From: Aliiglaciecola sp. 3_MG-2023
GTDB taxonomy: Bacteria; Pseudomonadota; Gammaproteobacteria; Enterobacterales; Alteromonadaceae
NCBI RefSeq assembly: GCF_030548205.1
Contig: NZ_JAUORV010000015.1
Span: 85,601-149,600 of the forward strand
DNA: 64,000 nucleotides
Direction of reading: 5' to 3'
Shown: one piece after another, positions 44,500 through 55,200 of the stretch
Position numbering within the stretch: position 1 is the first letter of the stretch
Layout: each line of letters begins with the position of its first letter
Notes under the pieces: generated by a model
What the model saw: the letters and a program-made list of their open reading frames with translations, nothing else
Told to the model about the DNA's origin: nothing
The model's database searches: none
Translations under genes and position numbers: made by a program

Positions 44500-46434
44500 T
44501 TATTCGTTGGTAATAGACTGCCCATGTTCCAATGTTGCTTTTTCCGAAGGAGAAAGAATTTGAATGGGCATGTTTGCCCAATTTTCTGGTGGCAATTCTG
44601 GAACCGTCTTGTTGTATCTGCTTTGCTTATCCAAATTGCTAAGGCTTAGCCTTAAGCTTTTAGTTACAGGTTGTTCAATCACTTCGCATGGACAGATGAA
44701 AATGCCGTGCTTGCGCGATAAAATCCCCAATTTCAAGCTACTCGAATAATGAATAATGGGTGCACCTAAAATGAGACCGATTAACACTGGAGCTAACCAC
44801 CAAAACAGTAATGGAGTTAGATACCAAGTTAATGCTCCCCAAAAAATTGCAACTGTGGTCGCTGCCCATGTCCGTTTAAAAGCTTCGGACCATGGAACTG
44901 TTCTGCCTTCTCGGCTTTGAGCGTTCCAACTTACATTTTTTCCAGCTAAAGCATTTAAAACAAAATAGGCATGATAAGCCATCATCAATGGAGCTATTAC
45001 GATGGCAACGACAATTTCGATCAATGTACTTGCAACGAGTTTGGATGCTCCACCAAACTCATAGCTACGATAAACCAAAGCATGAATTAAACTTAAAAAT
45101 TTTGGCCCGATAAGCAGTACAGCGGTTGCGAAGAGCAAAGCAAAAATAGAATCGGATTTATCCACCGGCCAAGCAGGAAACAGTTGATGTGTCGCGGTAA
45201 AAAACACCTCATCAGAAGCTGCTCTAACAGTCGCGTCAATCGTACTTAGCAGCAATAAGACAAACCATACTAACGATGATACATAGGCGAATGCCCCCAA
45301 AACAAAATGTAGCTTACTGATGTTTTTCAAACCTGAAGTTTTAAGTAAACCAATATGTTGAAGGTTGCCCTGTACCCAGCGTCTATCTCTTGTTGCATAG
45401 TCAATAATATTGCTCGGTACCTCTTCATAACTGCCTTCAAGATCAGCCAGTAAATATACATGCCAGCCAGCTCGCCTTAATAGAGCGGCTTCTACGAAAT
45501 CATGACTTAAAATCTCGCCACCAAAGGGCACATCACCGGGTAAGTGGGGGAGACCACAGGACGCCATAAATGCATCAATTCTAATAATCGCATTATGACC
45601 CCAGTAGTTGGCTGTATCAGTCTGCCAAAATGCCTGACCGGCAGCTAACGTTGGACAGTACAAACTAGAGGCAAATTGTAAAAAACGACCAAAAAGGGTG
45701 TTTTGCCTAATTGGAATAGGGACTGTTTGAATAAGCCCAGCCTTAGGATTACTCTGCAGAGTCTTAACTAAAGTAAGCATGCTATCTGCTGTCATCAAAC
45801 TGTCTGCGTCCAACACAATCATCGATTGATAGTTAGCTCCCCAGCGCTCACAAAAGTCTTTTACATTACCCACTTTGCGGTCAGTGTTTTTTTCTCTGCG
45901 TCGATAAAACATATGTGAAGCAGTATCGGTTCCCATTCTTGCAATCAATTTATTCCAAGCTACTAGCTCAGCTTCTATCAATGGTTTCTGTTGAGTGTCA
46001 CTTAACATGTAAAAATCAAAACTTGCTAAGTTTCCTGACTTTTCGATTTCCTTCACACACGCTTCAAAGCCAGACATGATGCGATTTGTGTCCTCGTTGT
46101 ATACCGGCATGATAATGGCTTGGCGATGTCGAGTATCTAACTGGCCCGATTCCGCTTTATCTGGGGACTTTTGTAAGGTTACAGGATCGCGTCGCAGCAT
46201 CAGCAGTGTGAAACCAATAATAGCGCTCCAAAATGCCGCTGAGATCCAAACAAAGGTCAGGGTGAATAAGAAAAGAAGGACGATTTCAATCGCCGTAAAC
46301 CCATCCACTGAAAATATATCCGTCATTGCCCAACTACCGGCAATTGCCGTAAGCAAAACAAAAAAACCGTAGGCGTACTTTCGAGCCCCTTTTGCTGATG
46401 CTTTTATAAAGTGTTCATTCGCTACAGAAGACAT
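44500..46434 (-). CDS. opgH: Osmoregulated periplasmic glucan glucosyltransferase OpgH
   Basis: A 644-residue inner-membrane GT2 glycosyltransferase that builds beta-glucan backbones from UDP-glucose. It has two N-terminal helices, then the catalytic domain IIMPVYNED, MIVLDADSLM (DxD), SHDFVEAALLRRAGW and the QxxRW motif as RDRRWVQGNLQH, then several C-terminal helices. ATG 46434 has AAAGGAG 6 bases upstream; the frame extends to 46497 inside opgG. It is 19 bp after opgG. Confidence 0.95.
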   Translation of the reverse strand: MSSVANEHFIKASAKGARKYAYGFFVLLTAIAGSWAMTDIFSVDGFTAIEIVLLFLFTLTFVWISAAFWSAIIGFTLLMLRRDPVTLQKSPDKAESGQLDTRHRQAIIMPVYNEDTNRIMSGFEACVKEIEKSGNLASFDFYMLSDTQQKPLIEAELVAWNKLIARMGTDTASHMFYRRREKNTDRKVGNVKDFCERWGANYQSMIVLDADSLMTADSMLTLVKTLQSNPKAGLIQTVPIPIRQNTLFGRFLQFASSLYCPTLAAGQAFWQTDTANYWGHNAIIRIDAFMASCGLPHLPGDVPFGGEILSHDFVEAALLRRAGWHVYLLADLEGSYEEVPSNIIDYATRDRRWVQGNLQHIGLLKTSGLKNISKLHFVLGAFAYVSSLVWFVLLLLSTIDATVRAASDEVFFTATHQLFPAWPVDKSDSIFALLFATAVLLIGPKFLSLIHALVYRSYEFGGASKLVASTLIEIVVAIVIAPLMMAYHAYFVLNALAGKNVSWNAQSREGRTVPWSEAFKRTWAATTVAIFWGALTWYLTPLLFWWLAPVLIGLILGAPIIHYSSSLKLGILSRKHGIFICPCEVIEQPVTKSLRLSLSNLDKQSRYNKTVPELPPENWANMPIQILSPSEKATLEHGQSITNE

Positions 46435-46453
46435 TTGAACTCCTTTTAGTTGA

Positions 46454-48112
46454 TTATTCGATTTCATTCTTGTTCCAAACGTAATTCCAGACTTCACTAA
46501 TTGTTTTGCCCCTAAGGCTCAGAGAAAGTCTCATATCCACAGCTCTATCTTGGTCAGCTTTGAGTGTATAGGACACTCTCCAGCTCTTTTTATCGGGCAG
46601 TTGACGAACAACTAGCTCGTCATATTCACCACCATTTACTTGCAAATTAGCTTGGATAGGCACGTTTTGAGTTAACTTGGTTAATTGTTTCGCAGAAAAA
46701 TCTACGATAATTTTACGCACTGTTTTTGCTGCTGGATTATCTTCACCAGGTAAAGCTGCCCAGCTATTTTTTGTCCGTATCACAGTCGCTAAGTTATTTT
46801 GATTTAGATCGCCAGACACAGTGGTTAAGGTGTAGTTAAATTCCCTTGTCTGTCCTTTCTTCAAAGGGGCATTAGGCACCCAATAACTTACAATATTATC
46901 GTTAGTCTCTGAATTGGTTGGGATTTCAACAAGTTCTAAGCGACCTGCTCCCCAATTGTTATCAGGTCTTACCCAAATACCAGGGCGGTTGTGGTAGTTA
47001 GCTTCAATATCTGAGTAGTGTTCAAATTCAATATCTCTTTGCAACAAACCGAACCCTTGCGGTTGATTGTCTTGCATTGAGGTGACCTGCAGTGTCTTGG
47101 GATTGTTGAGTTGACGCCAAATTTGTTCGCCTTGAGAGTTGATCATTAACAAGCCGTCGGAATCGTGTACTTCAGGTCTGAAATCGTCAAAGTATTTGGT
47201 AGTGGTTTCACTGGATAACAACATGCTAGTCAGTGGTGCGACCCCCAGTTTTTCTACGTCTGTTCGCGCATAAACCTGGCTGTTCACCTTAACCTCAGTA
47301 ACAAGACCTGCGGTTAACTCAAACCGGTATGCACCTGTAACAGATTCGCTTTCAAGCAAAGCGTAGATAACTAAGTTGTCAGCTTCTTCTTCGGGTTCAA
47401 TTACCCAAAAGCGAGTAAACTCGGGAAACTCCTCACCAGATGCATGGGCGGTATTGATAGCAAGCCCCCTAGCGGATATTCCGTAAACTTGCCCTGGTCC
47501 AACGATTCGGAAGTAAGAAGCCCCAAGGAAGACAGCCAATTCATCTTTATAATTCGGAGTATTTAACGGGTAATGAACCCTAAACCCTGCAAAACCAGCA
47601 TCGGGAGGCGCGATACCTTGCAATGGTAAGGCTTCATTTTCATATATGAATTTATCACCCTTAAAAGTAACTGTGTTACTTCCAGCATTACTATCTACCA
47701 AACGAAGCATTACCGGACTTTTGTAAAGAAAACCAGGGTGAAACAATTGCAGTTCAAAGTTTGATTTATCTTTCCAAATTGCTTTTTGCGGGTTAAAGCG
47801 TATGTTTCTATATTCACTATAGGTCATTTCTGCCAATTCTTTAGGCAATGTGCTGACGGGCTTTTGATATTCTTCGGTTGATAATTTCTGGGCTTGTCCC
47901 TTCACCATTTCAAAGGTAATTTTATCAACATTTGGTTTAGACACTGTATTTTCAGGTTTAACTTCTTTTTCGGGCTGCTGTGCAGTAGCGAGTTGGGATG
48001 GAAGTAGTAAAGAACCGGACAGGGTTAACCCAAGGCCCAACAAAAGGGTTGCCTTTAAAGATGTTTTTTTCTCCATTTTTCTGTTGGCTTTTTTTGTAAC
48101 CAAATTTCGCAT
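46454..48112 (-). CDS. opgG: Glucan biosynthesis protein OpgG
   Basis: A 552-residue periplasmic protein needed for OPG branching and release. It has an N-terminal signal after a basic stretch (LKATLLLGLGLTLSGSLLLP), the OpgG domain beginning KITFEMVKGQAQKLSTEEYQ, and characteristic AVFLGASYFRIVGPGQVYG and NYHNRPGIWVRPDNNWG. ATG 48112 is chosen because GGTAGGAT precedes it; an ATG at 48172 has no ribosome binding site, and a downstream ATG at 48076 is also possible. It forms an operon with opgH. Confidence 0.95.
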   Translation of the reverse strand: MRNLVTKKANRKMEKKTSLKATLLLGLGLTLSGSLLLPSQLATAQQPEKEVKPENTVSKPNVDKITFEMVKGQAQKLSTEEYQKPVSTLPKELAEMTYSEYRNIRFNPQKAIWKDKSNFELQLFHPGFLYKSPVMLRLVDSNAGSNTVTFKGDKFIYENEALPLQGIAPPDAGFAGFRVHYPLNTPNYKDELAVFLGASYFRIVGPGQVYGISARGLAINTAHASGEEFPEFTRFWVIEPEEEADNLVIYALLESESVTGAYRFELTAGLVTEVKVNSQVYARTDVEKLGVAPLTSMLLSSETTTKYFDDFRPEVHDSDGLLMINSQGEQIWRQLNNPKTLQVTSMQDNQPQGFGLLQRDIEFEHYSDIEANYHNRPGIWVRPDNNWGAGRLELVEIPTNSETNDNIVSYWVPNAPLKKGQTREFNYTLTTVSGDLNQNNLATVIRTKNSWAALPGEDNPAAKTVRKIIVDFSAKQLTKLTQNVPIQANLQVNGGEYDELVVRQLPDKKSWRVSYTLKADQDRAVDMRLSLSLRGKTISEVWNYVWNKNEIE

Positions 48113-48771
48113 TTCTATCCTACCTATGATTGGTTTCTGCCCAATTGAATTGCGTTTACTAGAAAACGTCATGGGAAATAACGGGTGTTAGTTGGGACTA
48201 TGCAGAAACTAGACCAGAAAAATCATTTACCACTATTTAATCAAAGTAAGATGGTATTTTTCGCCTATCCTGTTGTTTTTATACGTAAATATATTTATTT
48301 GCCAAAGTGTGGGTAACTCGTAAATATTTTCTAAAGGAGATTTGGTGTAGTTAATTGCTCGATACCTTAGTTTAATGTCTGTAAAAACAGACATGTCATT
48401 AAGGCTGGCTAAGAAATTAACTAAAACGTCGATAAACTGCGAGGTGTAGGCGGTGTATCAAATCAGGAACAGTTAGCTTTTCACAATGGCTTGAAGTTCT
48501 AATACAGTACTCTTAAAAAATCTAAATCTCTGTTTCTTAGCCTTATTAAGGATTGAACGAGATTCTAGGGAGGATCAATATTAAGTAAAATGGAAAGCAG
48601 TTTTTGTAAAAATTTCACTAGACGAAAAATGACTAGTGGTTAACTGCAAATAACGCTATTGACCCACTCAAAACATTTAATTTAATATCTTCTACCTGTT
48701 ACTGCTTGATAAATTTAACGATACTTTTTCTCAGGTGAGTGGATTTTAGGCTCTCTAAAAGGACTTAAAGA
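48113..48771. other. ~660-bp divergent intergenic region, no gene seen
   Basis: The region separates opgG (minus) from a secreted-protein gene (plus) and is AT-rich. The dyad TGTCTGT-AAAA-ACAGACA (48376-48393) is the only clear structure and could be an operator or hairpin. No RNA gene was recognised. Confidence 0.4.
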
Positions 48772-49314
48772 ATGTTTTCAAAGAAACAAACCGCTAAGAG
48801 ATTTTTTTCTATAGCTTTGGCCTTGCTGCTTGCTCACTCAAAAGTGTTGCTCGCGCAACCAAGCAATACAGAGAAGCTATTGAATGTTGAAAAGGAAAAC
48901 GTCGAACAAATTGATGTTGTTGGAACTAAGCCTCTATATTTCTATCGTCAGCAAATGGCGAAAACCGAACTAAGTTTTTATGATGCGTTTAATGATTTGG
49001 TGGAAGACCCGAAATTTAAAGTTAAATGCAAAAAACAGAGAAAAGAGGGGACTGGGCGAATTACCCAGAGAGCCTGTTATCCACAATATTTTCTAGCAAG
49101 AAAGTCGAAGCTTACTGAGATTGCAATGCGAGCTAGGGTTGCGTTGCCATCAGATGATGATGTTGCGATGCAAGTTCAACAAGAAAAGAAAGCTTCGCTA
49201 GCTTATGCTGAAAAGTTGATTGAGGGTAACCCCGCATTAAAACAGCGATTACTCGAGATGTATGAGGCAAAACAACTGTACTTTTCTAAACGGCAGATTG
49301 AAAAGGGGGAATAG
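48772..49314 (+). CDS. Secreted protein of unknown function, 180 aa
   Basis: A signal peptide (FFSIALALLLAHSKVLLA) is followed by IDVVGTKPLYFYRQQMAKTELSFYDAFNDLVEDPKFKVKCKKQ and RITQRACYPQYF, giving two conserved-looking Cys residues. The pattern VxGxxPLxxxR...AExxFYxxFNxLxxDxxFxxxC...RxCxPxF is, from memory, shared by uncharacterised proteins in Alteromonadales and Xanthomonadales. The tail is helical and charged. The ribosome binding site AAAGGACTTA precedes the start. The product is probably periplasmic with a disulfide; the function is unknown. Confidence 0.7.
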   Translation: MFSKKQTAKRFFSIALALLLAHSKVLLAQPSNTEKLLNVEKENVEQIDVVGTKPLYFYRQQMAKTELSFYDAFNDLVEDPKFKVKCKKQRKEGTGRITQRACYPQYFLARKSKLTEIAMRARVALPSDDDVAMQVQQEKKASLAYAEKLIEGNPALKQRLLEMYEAKQLYFSKRQIEKGE

Positions 49315-49453
49315 TCATAAGTCTTATAAAACCCTTAACCACTGCTTTGCTCATGTAAAGTGCCTAACAGCCATGACAGTGAGTAAATTCAAACCAAATT
49401 CTTTAACGCAAACAACAATTTTACATAAACAATTTTAAATCTTCAAATAAGGG

Positions 49454-49482
49454 TTGCGTAGTTTAGATATGTAATCTATAAT
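49454..49482 (+). promoter_or_regulatory. Promoter of the rplKAJL-rpoBC operon
   Basis: TTGCGT (49454-49459), 17-bp spacer, TATAAT (49477-49482), then a TCGCGACC GC-rich discriminator as in growth-rate-controlled ribosomal promoters. It is needed here because rplK is separated from secE-nusG. Confidence 0.85.
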
Positions 49483-49570
49483 TCGCGACCGTTAATTTTT
49501 AAGGGAAGCCGATTGAGCAAACAATCTCTATGTTTTGCGAGGCGATAGACCCAAACTTGAGAGAGATATA

Positions 49571-49999
49571 ATGGCTAAAAAAATCACAGGCTTAATTAAG
49601 CTTCAGGTTGCAGCTGGTTCTGCTAATCCTAGTCCACCAGTTGGCCCTGCATTAGGTGCTAAAGGTGTTAACATCATGGAATTCTGTAAAGCGTTTAACG
49701 CCTCTACAGAGAGCCTTGAAAAAGGTGCACCAGTACCTGTAGTTATTACTGTTTATGAAGACCGTTCATTTACCTTTGAAACCAAAACTCCACCTGCATC
49801 TTTCTTATTGAAGAAAGCAGCCGGTATTAAGAGTGGTTCTGGCCGTCCTAACACTGAAAAAGTGGGTAAAGTGACGCGCGCGCAATTAGAAGAAATTGCA
49901 AAAACTAAAGAACCTGACCTGACTGCAGCCGATCTTGATGCAGCTGTTCGTACCATCGCTGGCTCTGCACGCAGCATGGGCTTGGTAGTAGAGGGATAA
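49571..49999 (+). CDS. rplK: 50S ribosomal protein L11
   Basis: A 142-residue protein, standard length, with [20 protein letters not shown], the Pro-rich N-terminal hinge, and a C-terminal rRNA-binding domain ([14 protein letters not shown]). It binds 23S rRNA at the GTPase-associated centre. ATG 49571 has GAGAGAT upstream; the frame extends upstream to 49535 but is not needed. It is 3 bp from rplA. Confidence 0.98.
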   Translation: MAKKITGLIKLQVAAGSANPSPPVGPALGAKGVNIMEFCKAFNASTESLEKGAPVPVVITVYEDRSFTFETKTPPASFLLKKAAGIKSGSGRPNTEKVGKVTRAQLEEIAKTKEPDLTAADLDAAVRTIAGSARSMGLVVEG

Positions 50000-50002
50000 G
50001 AC

Positions 50003-50701
50003 ATGGCTAAATTAACAAAACGTATGCGCACTATTCGTGAGAAAGTTGACGCAACTAAAGAATACGAAATTAATGAAGCAGTTGCTTTATTAAAAGAACT
50101 AGCTACTGCAAAGTTCGCTGAAAGTGTAGATGTTTCAGTTAACCTTGGTATCGATGCTCGTAAATCTGACCAAAACGTTCGTGGCGCAACTGTGCTACCA
50201 AATGGTACTGGTAAAGAAGTACGTGTAGCCGTATTTACTCAAGGCGCTAATGCAGAAGCAGCTAAAGAAGCCGGTGCTGACATCGTTGGTATGGAAGATC
50301 TTGCTGATCTAGTTAAAAAAGGCGAAATGAACTTCGACGTAGTGGTTGCTTCTCCAGATGCAATGCGTGTTGTTGGTCAGTTGGGTCAAATCTTAGGTCC
50401 TCGTGGACTTATGCCTAACCCTAAAACTGGCACAGTAACGCCAGACGTTGCAACAGCAGTTAAGAATGCTAAAGCGGGTCAGGTTCGTTACAGAAATGAC
50501 AAAAATGGAATTATCCATGCAAGCATTGGCAAAATTGCGTTTGAAGCAAACCAAATTCAAGAAAATCTTGATGCCTTGTTAGAAGCCCTGAAGAAAGCTA
50601 AGCCTTCTTCTGCTAAAGGTACATTCTTCAAGAAAGTTAGCCTTAGCACCACTATGGGTGCTGGTGTAACACTTGATCCAGTTAGCCTAGGCTTGAAATA
50701 A
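50003..50701 (+). CDS. rplA: 50S ribosomal protein L1
   Basis: A 232-residue protein with the L1 signature ([19 protein letters not shown]) and [20 protein letters not shown]. It binds 23S rRNA at the L1 stalk and in E. coli represses its own rplKA mRNA. It is 3 bp after rplK. Confidence 0.98.
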   Translation: MAKLTKRMRTIREKVDATKEYEINEAVALLKELATAKFAESVDVSVNLGIDARKSDQNVRGATVLPNGTGKEVRVAVFTQGANAEAAKEAGADIVGMEDLADLVKKGEMNFDVVVASPDAMRVVGQLGQILGPRGLMPNPKTGTVTPDVATAVKNAKAGQVRYRNDKNGIIHASIGKIAFEANQIQENLDALLEALKKAKPSSAKGTFFKKVSLSTTMGAGVTLDPVSLGLK

Positions 50702-50739
50702 ATTTCCAATTAGATAACTCAGTTATCTGACTTGGCTTA

Positions 50740-51049
50740 TGAGCTAACGCTCATCTCTCTAAAGGTTATGGGTTGGAGCTGTTTTTAACTTAGTTAAAAA
50801 TCATGCTCCCGTCCAAGACCGCAGGTGCGAAATAGTAGGTGAAGTAAGAGAGCTCCTACATTAAATATTTCGCTTAATACGTAAAATGCCTGCGCAGACG
50901 GTGATTTCGACTCAGACTCTCTGGGGAAACGAACACCGTAGAGCGGTAAGTCAGCGAGCACTGTTTGGCAGTATTCAATGATTTATCAATCTGGAACTCT
51001 GAATGCGAAATCGATAGAAATTGCATTCAGCTAACAAGAGGTGAACTCA
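50740..51049 (+). ncRNA. L10(L7/L12)4-binding rplJ leader
   Basis: A long untranslated gap before rplJ contains GCTCCCGTCCAAGACCGC and AGGTGCG-type sequence typical of the gammaproteobacterial L10 leader, where the L10-L7/L12 complex represses translation of rplJL. The consensus match was made by eye; a covariance search would confirm it. Confidence 0.7.
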
Positions 51050-51568
51050 GTGGCACTAGGTTTAGCAGCAAAAAAAGAGATCGTAGCAGAAGTAAGTGAA
51101 GTTGCATCTCAAGCTCTATCCGTTGCCGTCGCTGAATACCGTGGGATGGAAGTTTCAGAACTGACTGACCTGCGTGTTAAAGCTCGTGAGCAAGGCGTAT
51201 TTCTTAAAGTAGTACGTAATACACTTGCAAAACGTGGTTTAGCAGACAGTAAGTTTTCTGATATTGATGAAGCTTTAACTGGTCCTTTGATTTACGGATT
51301 TTCATTAGACGCACCTGGCGGTGCAGCACGTCTATTTAAAGATTTCGCTAAAGAGAATGACAAGCTTAAAGTAACAGCACTTTCAATTGGTAGTGGTTTA
51401 TTGGGTCCAGAGAAATTGGACGCAGTTGCTTCACTTCCAACTCGCGACGAAGCACTAGCAAAATTACTTGCTACCTTCAAAGCACCTGCCGAGAAATTCG
51501 TTCGTACAATCAACGAAGTTCCAGGCAAGTTTGTGCGTGTATTGGCGGCGATCAAAGACGAAAAATAA
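51050..51568 (+). CDS. rplJ: 50S ribosomal protein L10
   Basis: A 172-residue protein with [26 protein letters not shown] and [10 protein letters not shown]. It anchors the L7/L12 stalk. GTG 51050 (VALGLAAKK) is chosen over GTG 51041 because AGAGGTG lies 8 bases upstream and the N-terminus then aligns with family members. Confidence 0.97.
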   Translation: MALGLAAKKEIVAEVSEVASQALSVAVAEYRGMEVSELTDLRVKAREQGVFLKVVRNTLAKRGLADSKFSDIDEALTGPLIYGFSLDAPGGAARLFKDFAKENDKLKVTALSIGSGLLGPEKLDAVASLPTRDEALAKLLATFKAPAEKFVRTINEVPGKFVRVLAAIKDEK

Positions 51569-51625
51569 TTTTCGTGTTTGGCATTAACAAATTTTTTAAC
51601 ATTTAACCCCAGGAGTTTAGAGAAA

Positions 51626-51997
51626 ATGGCTCTAACTAAAGATGATATATTAAACGCGATTGCTGAAATGCCAGTTATGGAATTGGTAGAGTTAATCGAA
51701 GCAGCTGAAGAAAAATTCAACGTTTCTGCTGCAGCAGCTGTTGCTGTTGCTGGTCCTGCTGTAGCTGCTGAAGCTGCTGCAGAGCAAACAGAATTTGACG
51801 TAGTAATGACTTCTTTTGGCGGCAATAAAGTTGCTGTTATCAAAGCAGTACGTAGCGCTACAGGTCTAGGCCTTAAAGAAGCTAAAGATGTTGTTGAATC
51901 AGCACCTAAAGCTATCAAAGAAGGTTTGGCTAAAGAAGAAGCTGAAGCACTTAAAGCTGAACTTGAAGCAGCTGGCGCAGAAGTGGAACTTAAGTAA
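51626..51997 (+). CDS. rplL: 50S ribosomal protein L7/L12
   Basis: A 123-residue acidic stalk protein with an N-terminal dimerisation domain ([26 protein letters not shown]), an Ala-rich hinge, and a C-terminal factor-binding domain ([22 protein letters not shown]). AGGAG precedes ATG 51626. Confidence 0.98.
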   Translation: MALTKDDILNAIAEMPVMELVELIEAAEEKFNVSAAAAVAVAGPAVAAEAAAEQTEFDVVMTSFGGNKVAVIKAVRSATGLGLKEAKDVVESAPKAIKEGLAKEEAEALKAELEAAGAEVELK

Positions 51998-52034
51998 TTT
52001 GTCTGTTGACAGATTACTTGCCTGAAAAGGCTCG

Positions 52035-52065
52035 GGCTGGTGATTATTTAATCACCAGCCTTTTT
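52035..52065 (+). terminator. Attenuator between rplL and rpoB
   Basis: GGCTGGTGATTA pairs with TAATCACCAGCC (12 bp) followed by TTTTT. In related bacteria a partial terminator here lowers rpoBC transcription relative to ribosomal genes. The ~220 bp from here to rpoB has no gene. Confidence 0.85.
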
Positions 52066-52282
52066 GCGCTGTAGGATAGGGCATTTATACCCTTTAGAAC
52101 TATCCTTCGATTTGATGCGCAAACGTGGTTGAAAAGTAACATAAAACCAATAAGTTAAGTGTTAAAACTTTAGAAAAATTGGTGTATGCTTGAAAATCAC
52201 GCCGCAAAGGGTGCTTGAAGTTTGTTTAGTAAAAGCGCTTTACTAGGCAAGTTGGGTCAAAAATCAGAATGCTGAGGAACCC

Positions 52283-55200
52283 ATGGTTTACTCCAATAGC
52301 GAAAAGAAACGTATCCGTAAGGATTTTGGCAAACGCCCGCAGGTATTAGAGATACCTTACCTTCTTTCAATCCAGCTCGATTCTTTTAAGAAGTTTATCG
52401 ACATCGATGTTGACGGTCATTATGGACTAGAAGCTGCTTTTAGATCAGTTTTCCCCATAAAAAGTTATTCAGGTAATTCTGAATTACAATATGTGAGCTA
52501 CCGATTAGGTGAACCTGTTTTTGACGTTAAAGAATGTCAAATTCGAGGTGTCACTTTTTCTGCGCCACTTAGGGTAAAACTTCGTCTAGTGTTGTTCGAT
52601 AAAGAAGCCGCTCCTGGAACGGTTAAGGATATCAAAGAGCAAGAAGTTTACATGGGTGAAATACCACTCATGACTGAAAACGGTACTTTTGTGATCAATG
52701 GAACTGAGCGCGTTATCGTGTCTCAACTTCACCGTTCACCTGGTGTGTTCTTCGATCATGATAAAGGAAAAACACACTCATCAGGTAAAGTGCTTTATAA
52801 CGCACGAGTTATTCCTTACCGTGGTTCTTGGTTAGACTTCGAATTTGACCCGAAAGATAATTTATATGTTCGTATCGATCGTCGCCGTAAATTACCAGCG
52901 ACTATCATGTTACGTGCATTGGAAATGCCCACTGAAGAAATTCTAGATGTGTTCTTTGATAAAGATCTCATCAAGATAGTGGACGATAAATTCATGATGG
53001 ACATCGTGCCTGAACGTTTACGTGGTGAAACTGCACAGTTTGACATCATGGACGGAGAAGGAAATGTTCTAGTAGAAACGGGTCGTCGTATTTCTGCTCG
53101 TCATACTCGTGCTCTTGAAAAAGCAAAAGTCACTGAATTAGAAGTACCAGCTGAGTTTCTTGTTGGTCGGGTAATCGCCAAAGACTATATAAATGAAGAA
53201 ACCGGTGAAGTAATCGTCTCTGCGAATGACGAACTGACAGTGGAAACACTGGAAGCGTTGTTAGCCTCTGACCTTACCTCATTCGATACACTTTATATCA
53301 ATGAGTTAGATCACGGTGCTTATATATCAGATACCCTACGTATTGATAGTTCAACAAATCGCCTCGAAGCATTAGTTGAAATTTATCGTATGATGCGTCC
53401 TGGTGAGCCACCCACTAAAGATGCTGCGGAAACCTTATTTGGTAACTTATTCTTCTCTGACGATCGTTATGATTTGTCGGCTGTAGGTAGAATGAAGTTT
53501 AACCGACGTCTTGGTCGCGAAGAATTAATTGGCGAAGGTACCCTAGATAAAGAAGATATCATTGCGGTAATGAAGCAATTGATTACCATCCGTGATGGTA
53601 AAGATGAAGTTGATGATATCGATCACTTAGGTAACCGTCGTATTCGTTCTGTTGGTGAAATGGCCGAAAACCAATTCCGTGTTGGTTTAGTACGTGTAGA
53701 GCGTGCAGTTAAAGAGCGCCTAAGTTTAGGTGATCTTGATGCTATAATGCCACAAGACCTTATTAACGCTAAGCCAATCTCGGCAGCCGTTAAAGAGTTC
53801 TTTGGCTCAAGCCAATTATCTCAGTTTATGGATCAAAACAACCCGCTTTCAGAAGTGACGCACAAACGTCGTATTTCTGCTTTAGGCCCAGGTGGTTTGA
53901 CCCGTGAACGCGCAGGTTTTGAAGTTCGAGACGTACATCCGACTCACTATGGTCGTGTTTGTCCAATCGAAACGCCTGAAGGACCAAACATCGGTTTGAT
54001 CAACTCACTTTCGAGTTTTGCTCGTACCAATGACTTTGGTTTCCTTGAAACACCTTATCGTAAAATTGTTGACGGTGTTGTGACTGACGATATCGATTAC
54101 CTTTCTGCTATTGAAGAAGGGCAATTCGCCATCGCACAGGCAAACGTTGTGTTAGACGATGATGGTAAACTAACGGAAGAGCTTATCCCTTGCCGCTACC
54201 GTGGTGAGACTACTTTGATGCAAATTGAAGACATCAAGTATATGGATGTATCTCCACAGCAAATCGTATCTGTTGCTGCATCAATTATCCCGTTCCTAGA
54301 ACACGATGATGCTAACCGCGCATTGATGGGTGCAAACATGCAACGTCAAGCTGTACCAACTCTAAAAGCTGATAAGCCTTTAGTTGGAACCGGTATGGAA
54401 AAAACGGTTGCTGTTGATTCAGGTGTAACTATTATCGCTAAACGCGGTGGTACTGTTGATTATGTTGACGCAAGTCGCATCGTTATCAAAGTAAATGAAG
54501 AAGAAATGACTGCTGGCGAAGCAGGTATCGATATCTACAACCTTACTAAGTACACCCGTTCTAACCAGAATACATGTATTAACCAAAAACCAACTTGTAA
54601 TGTAGGTGACCCTATTGTTACTGGTGACGTATTGGCCGATGGTCCTTCCACTGATTTAGGTGAGTTGGCGTTAGGTCAAAATATGCGTATCGCATTTATG
54701 CCTTGGAATGGTTATAACTTTGAGGATTCTATCCTTATTTCTGAGCGTGTTGCCCAAGAAGATCGCTTCACAACAATTCACATTCAAGAGCTTAGCTGTA
54801 TTGCTCGTGATACTAAGCTTGGTCCAGAAGAAATTAGTGCTGATATACCTAATGTTGGTGAATCTGCACTTGGTAAACTGGATGAATCTGGTGTGGTTTA
54901 TATTGGTGCTGAAGTGAAAGGTGGCGACATCTTAGTTGGTAAAGTGACACCTAAAGGTGAAACTCAGCTAACGCCAGAAGAAAAACTTTTAAGAGCCATT
55001 TTTGGTGAAAAAGCGTCAGACGTTAAAGATACCTCTTTGCGTGTACCTAACTCTGTTCATGGTACTGTTATTGACGTTCAAGTTTTCACCCGTGATGGTG
55101 TTGAAAAAGACAAACGTGCCCTTGAAATTGAAGATATGCAATTACGTCAAGTTAAGAAAGACTTGGGTGATGAGTTCGGTATTTTAGCCGACGGTATATT

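Noticed and set aside
44339..44649. Open frames of 74 and 87 codons over array 2 and the opgH end
   Set aside because: They translate the REP-like units and the antisense strand of opgH.
51292..51918. 208-codon minus-strand frame opposite rplJ-rplL
   Set aside because: It is antisense to two essential ribosomal genes with Ala/Ser-rich shadow composition and no start signals.
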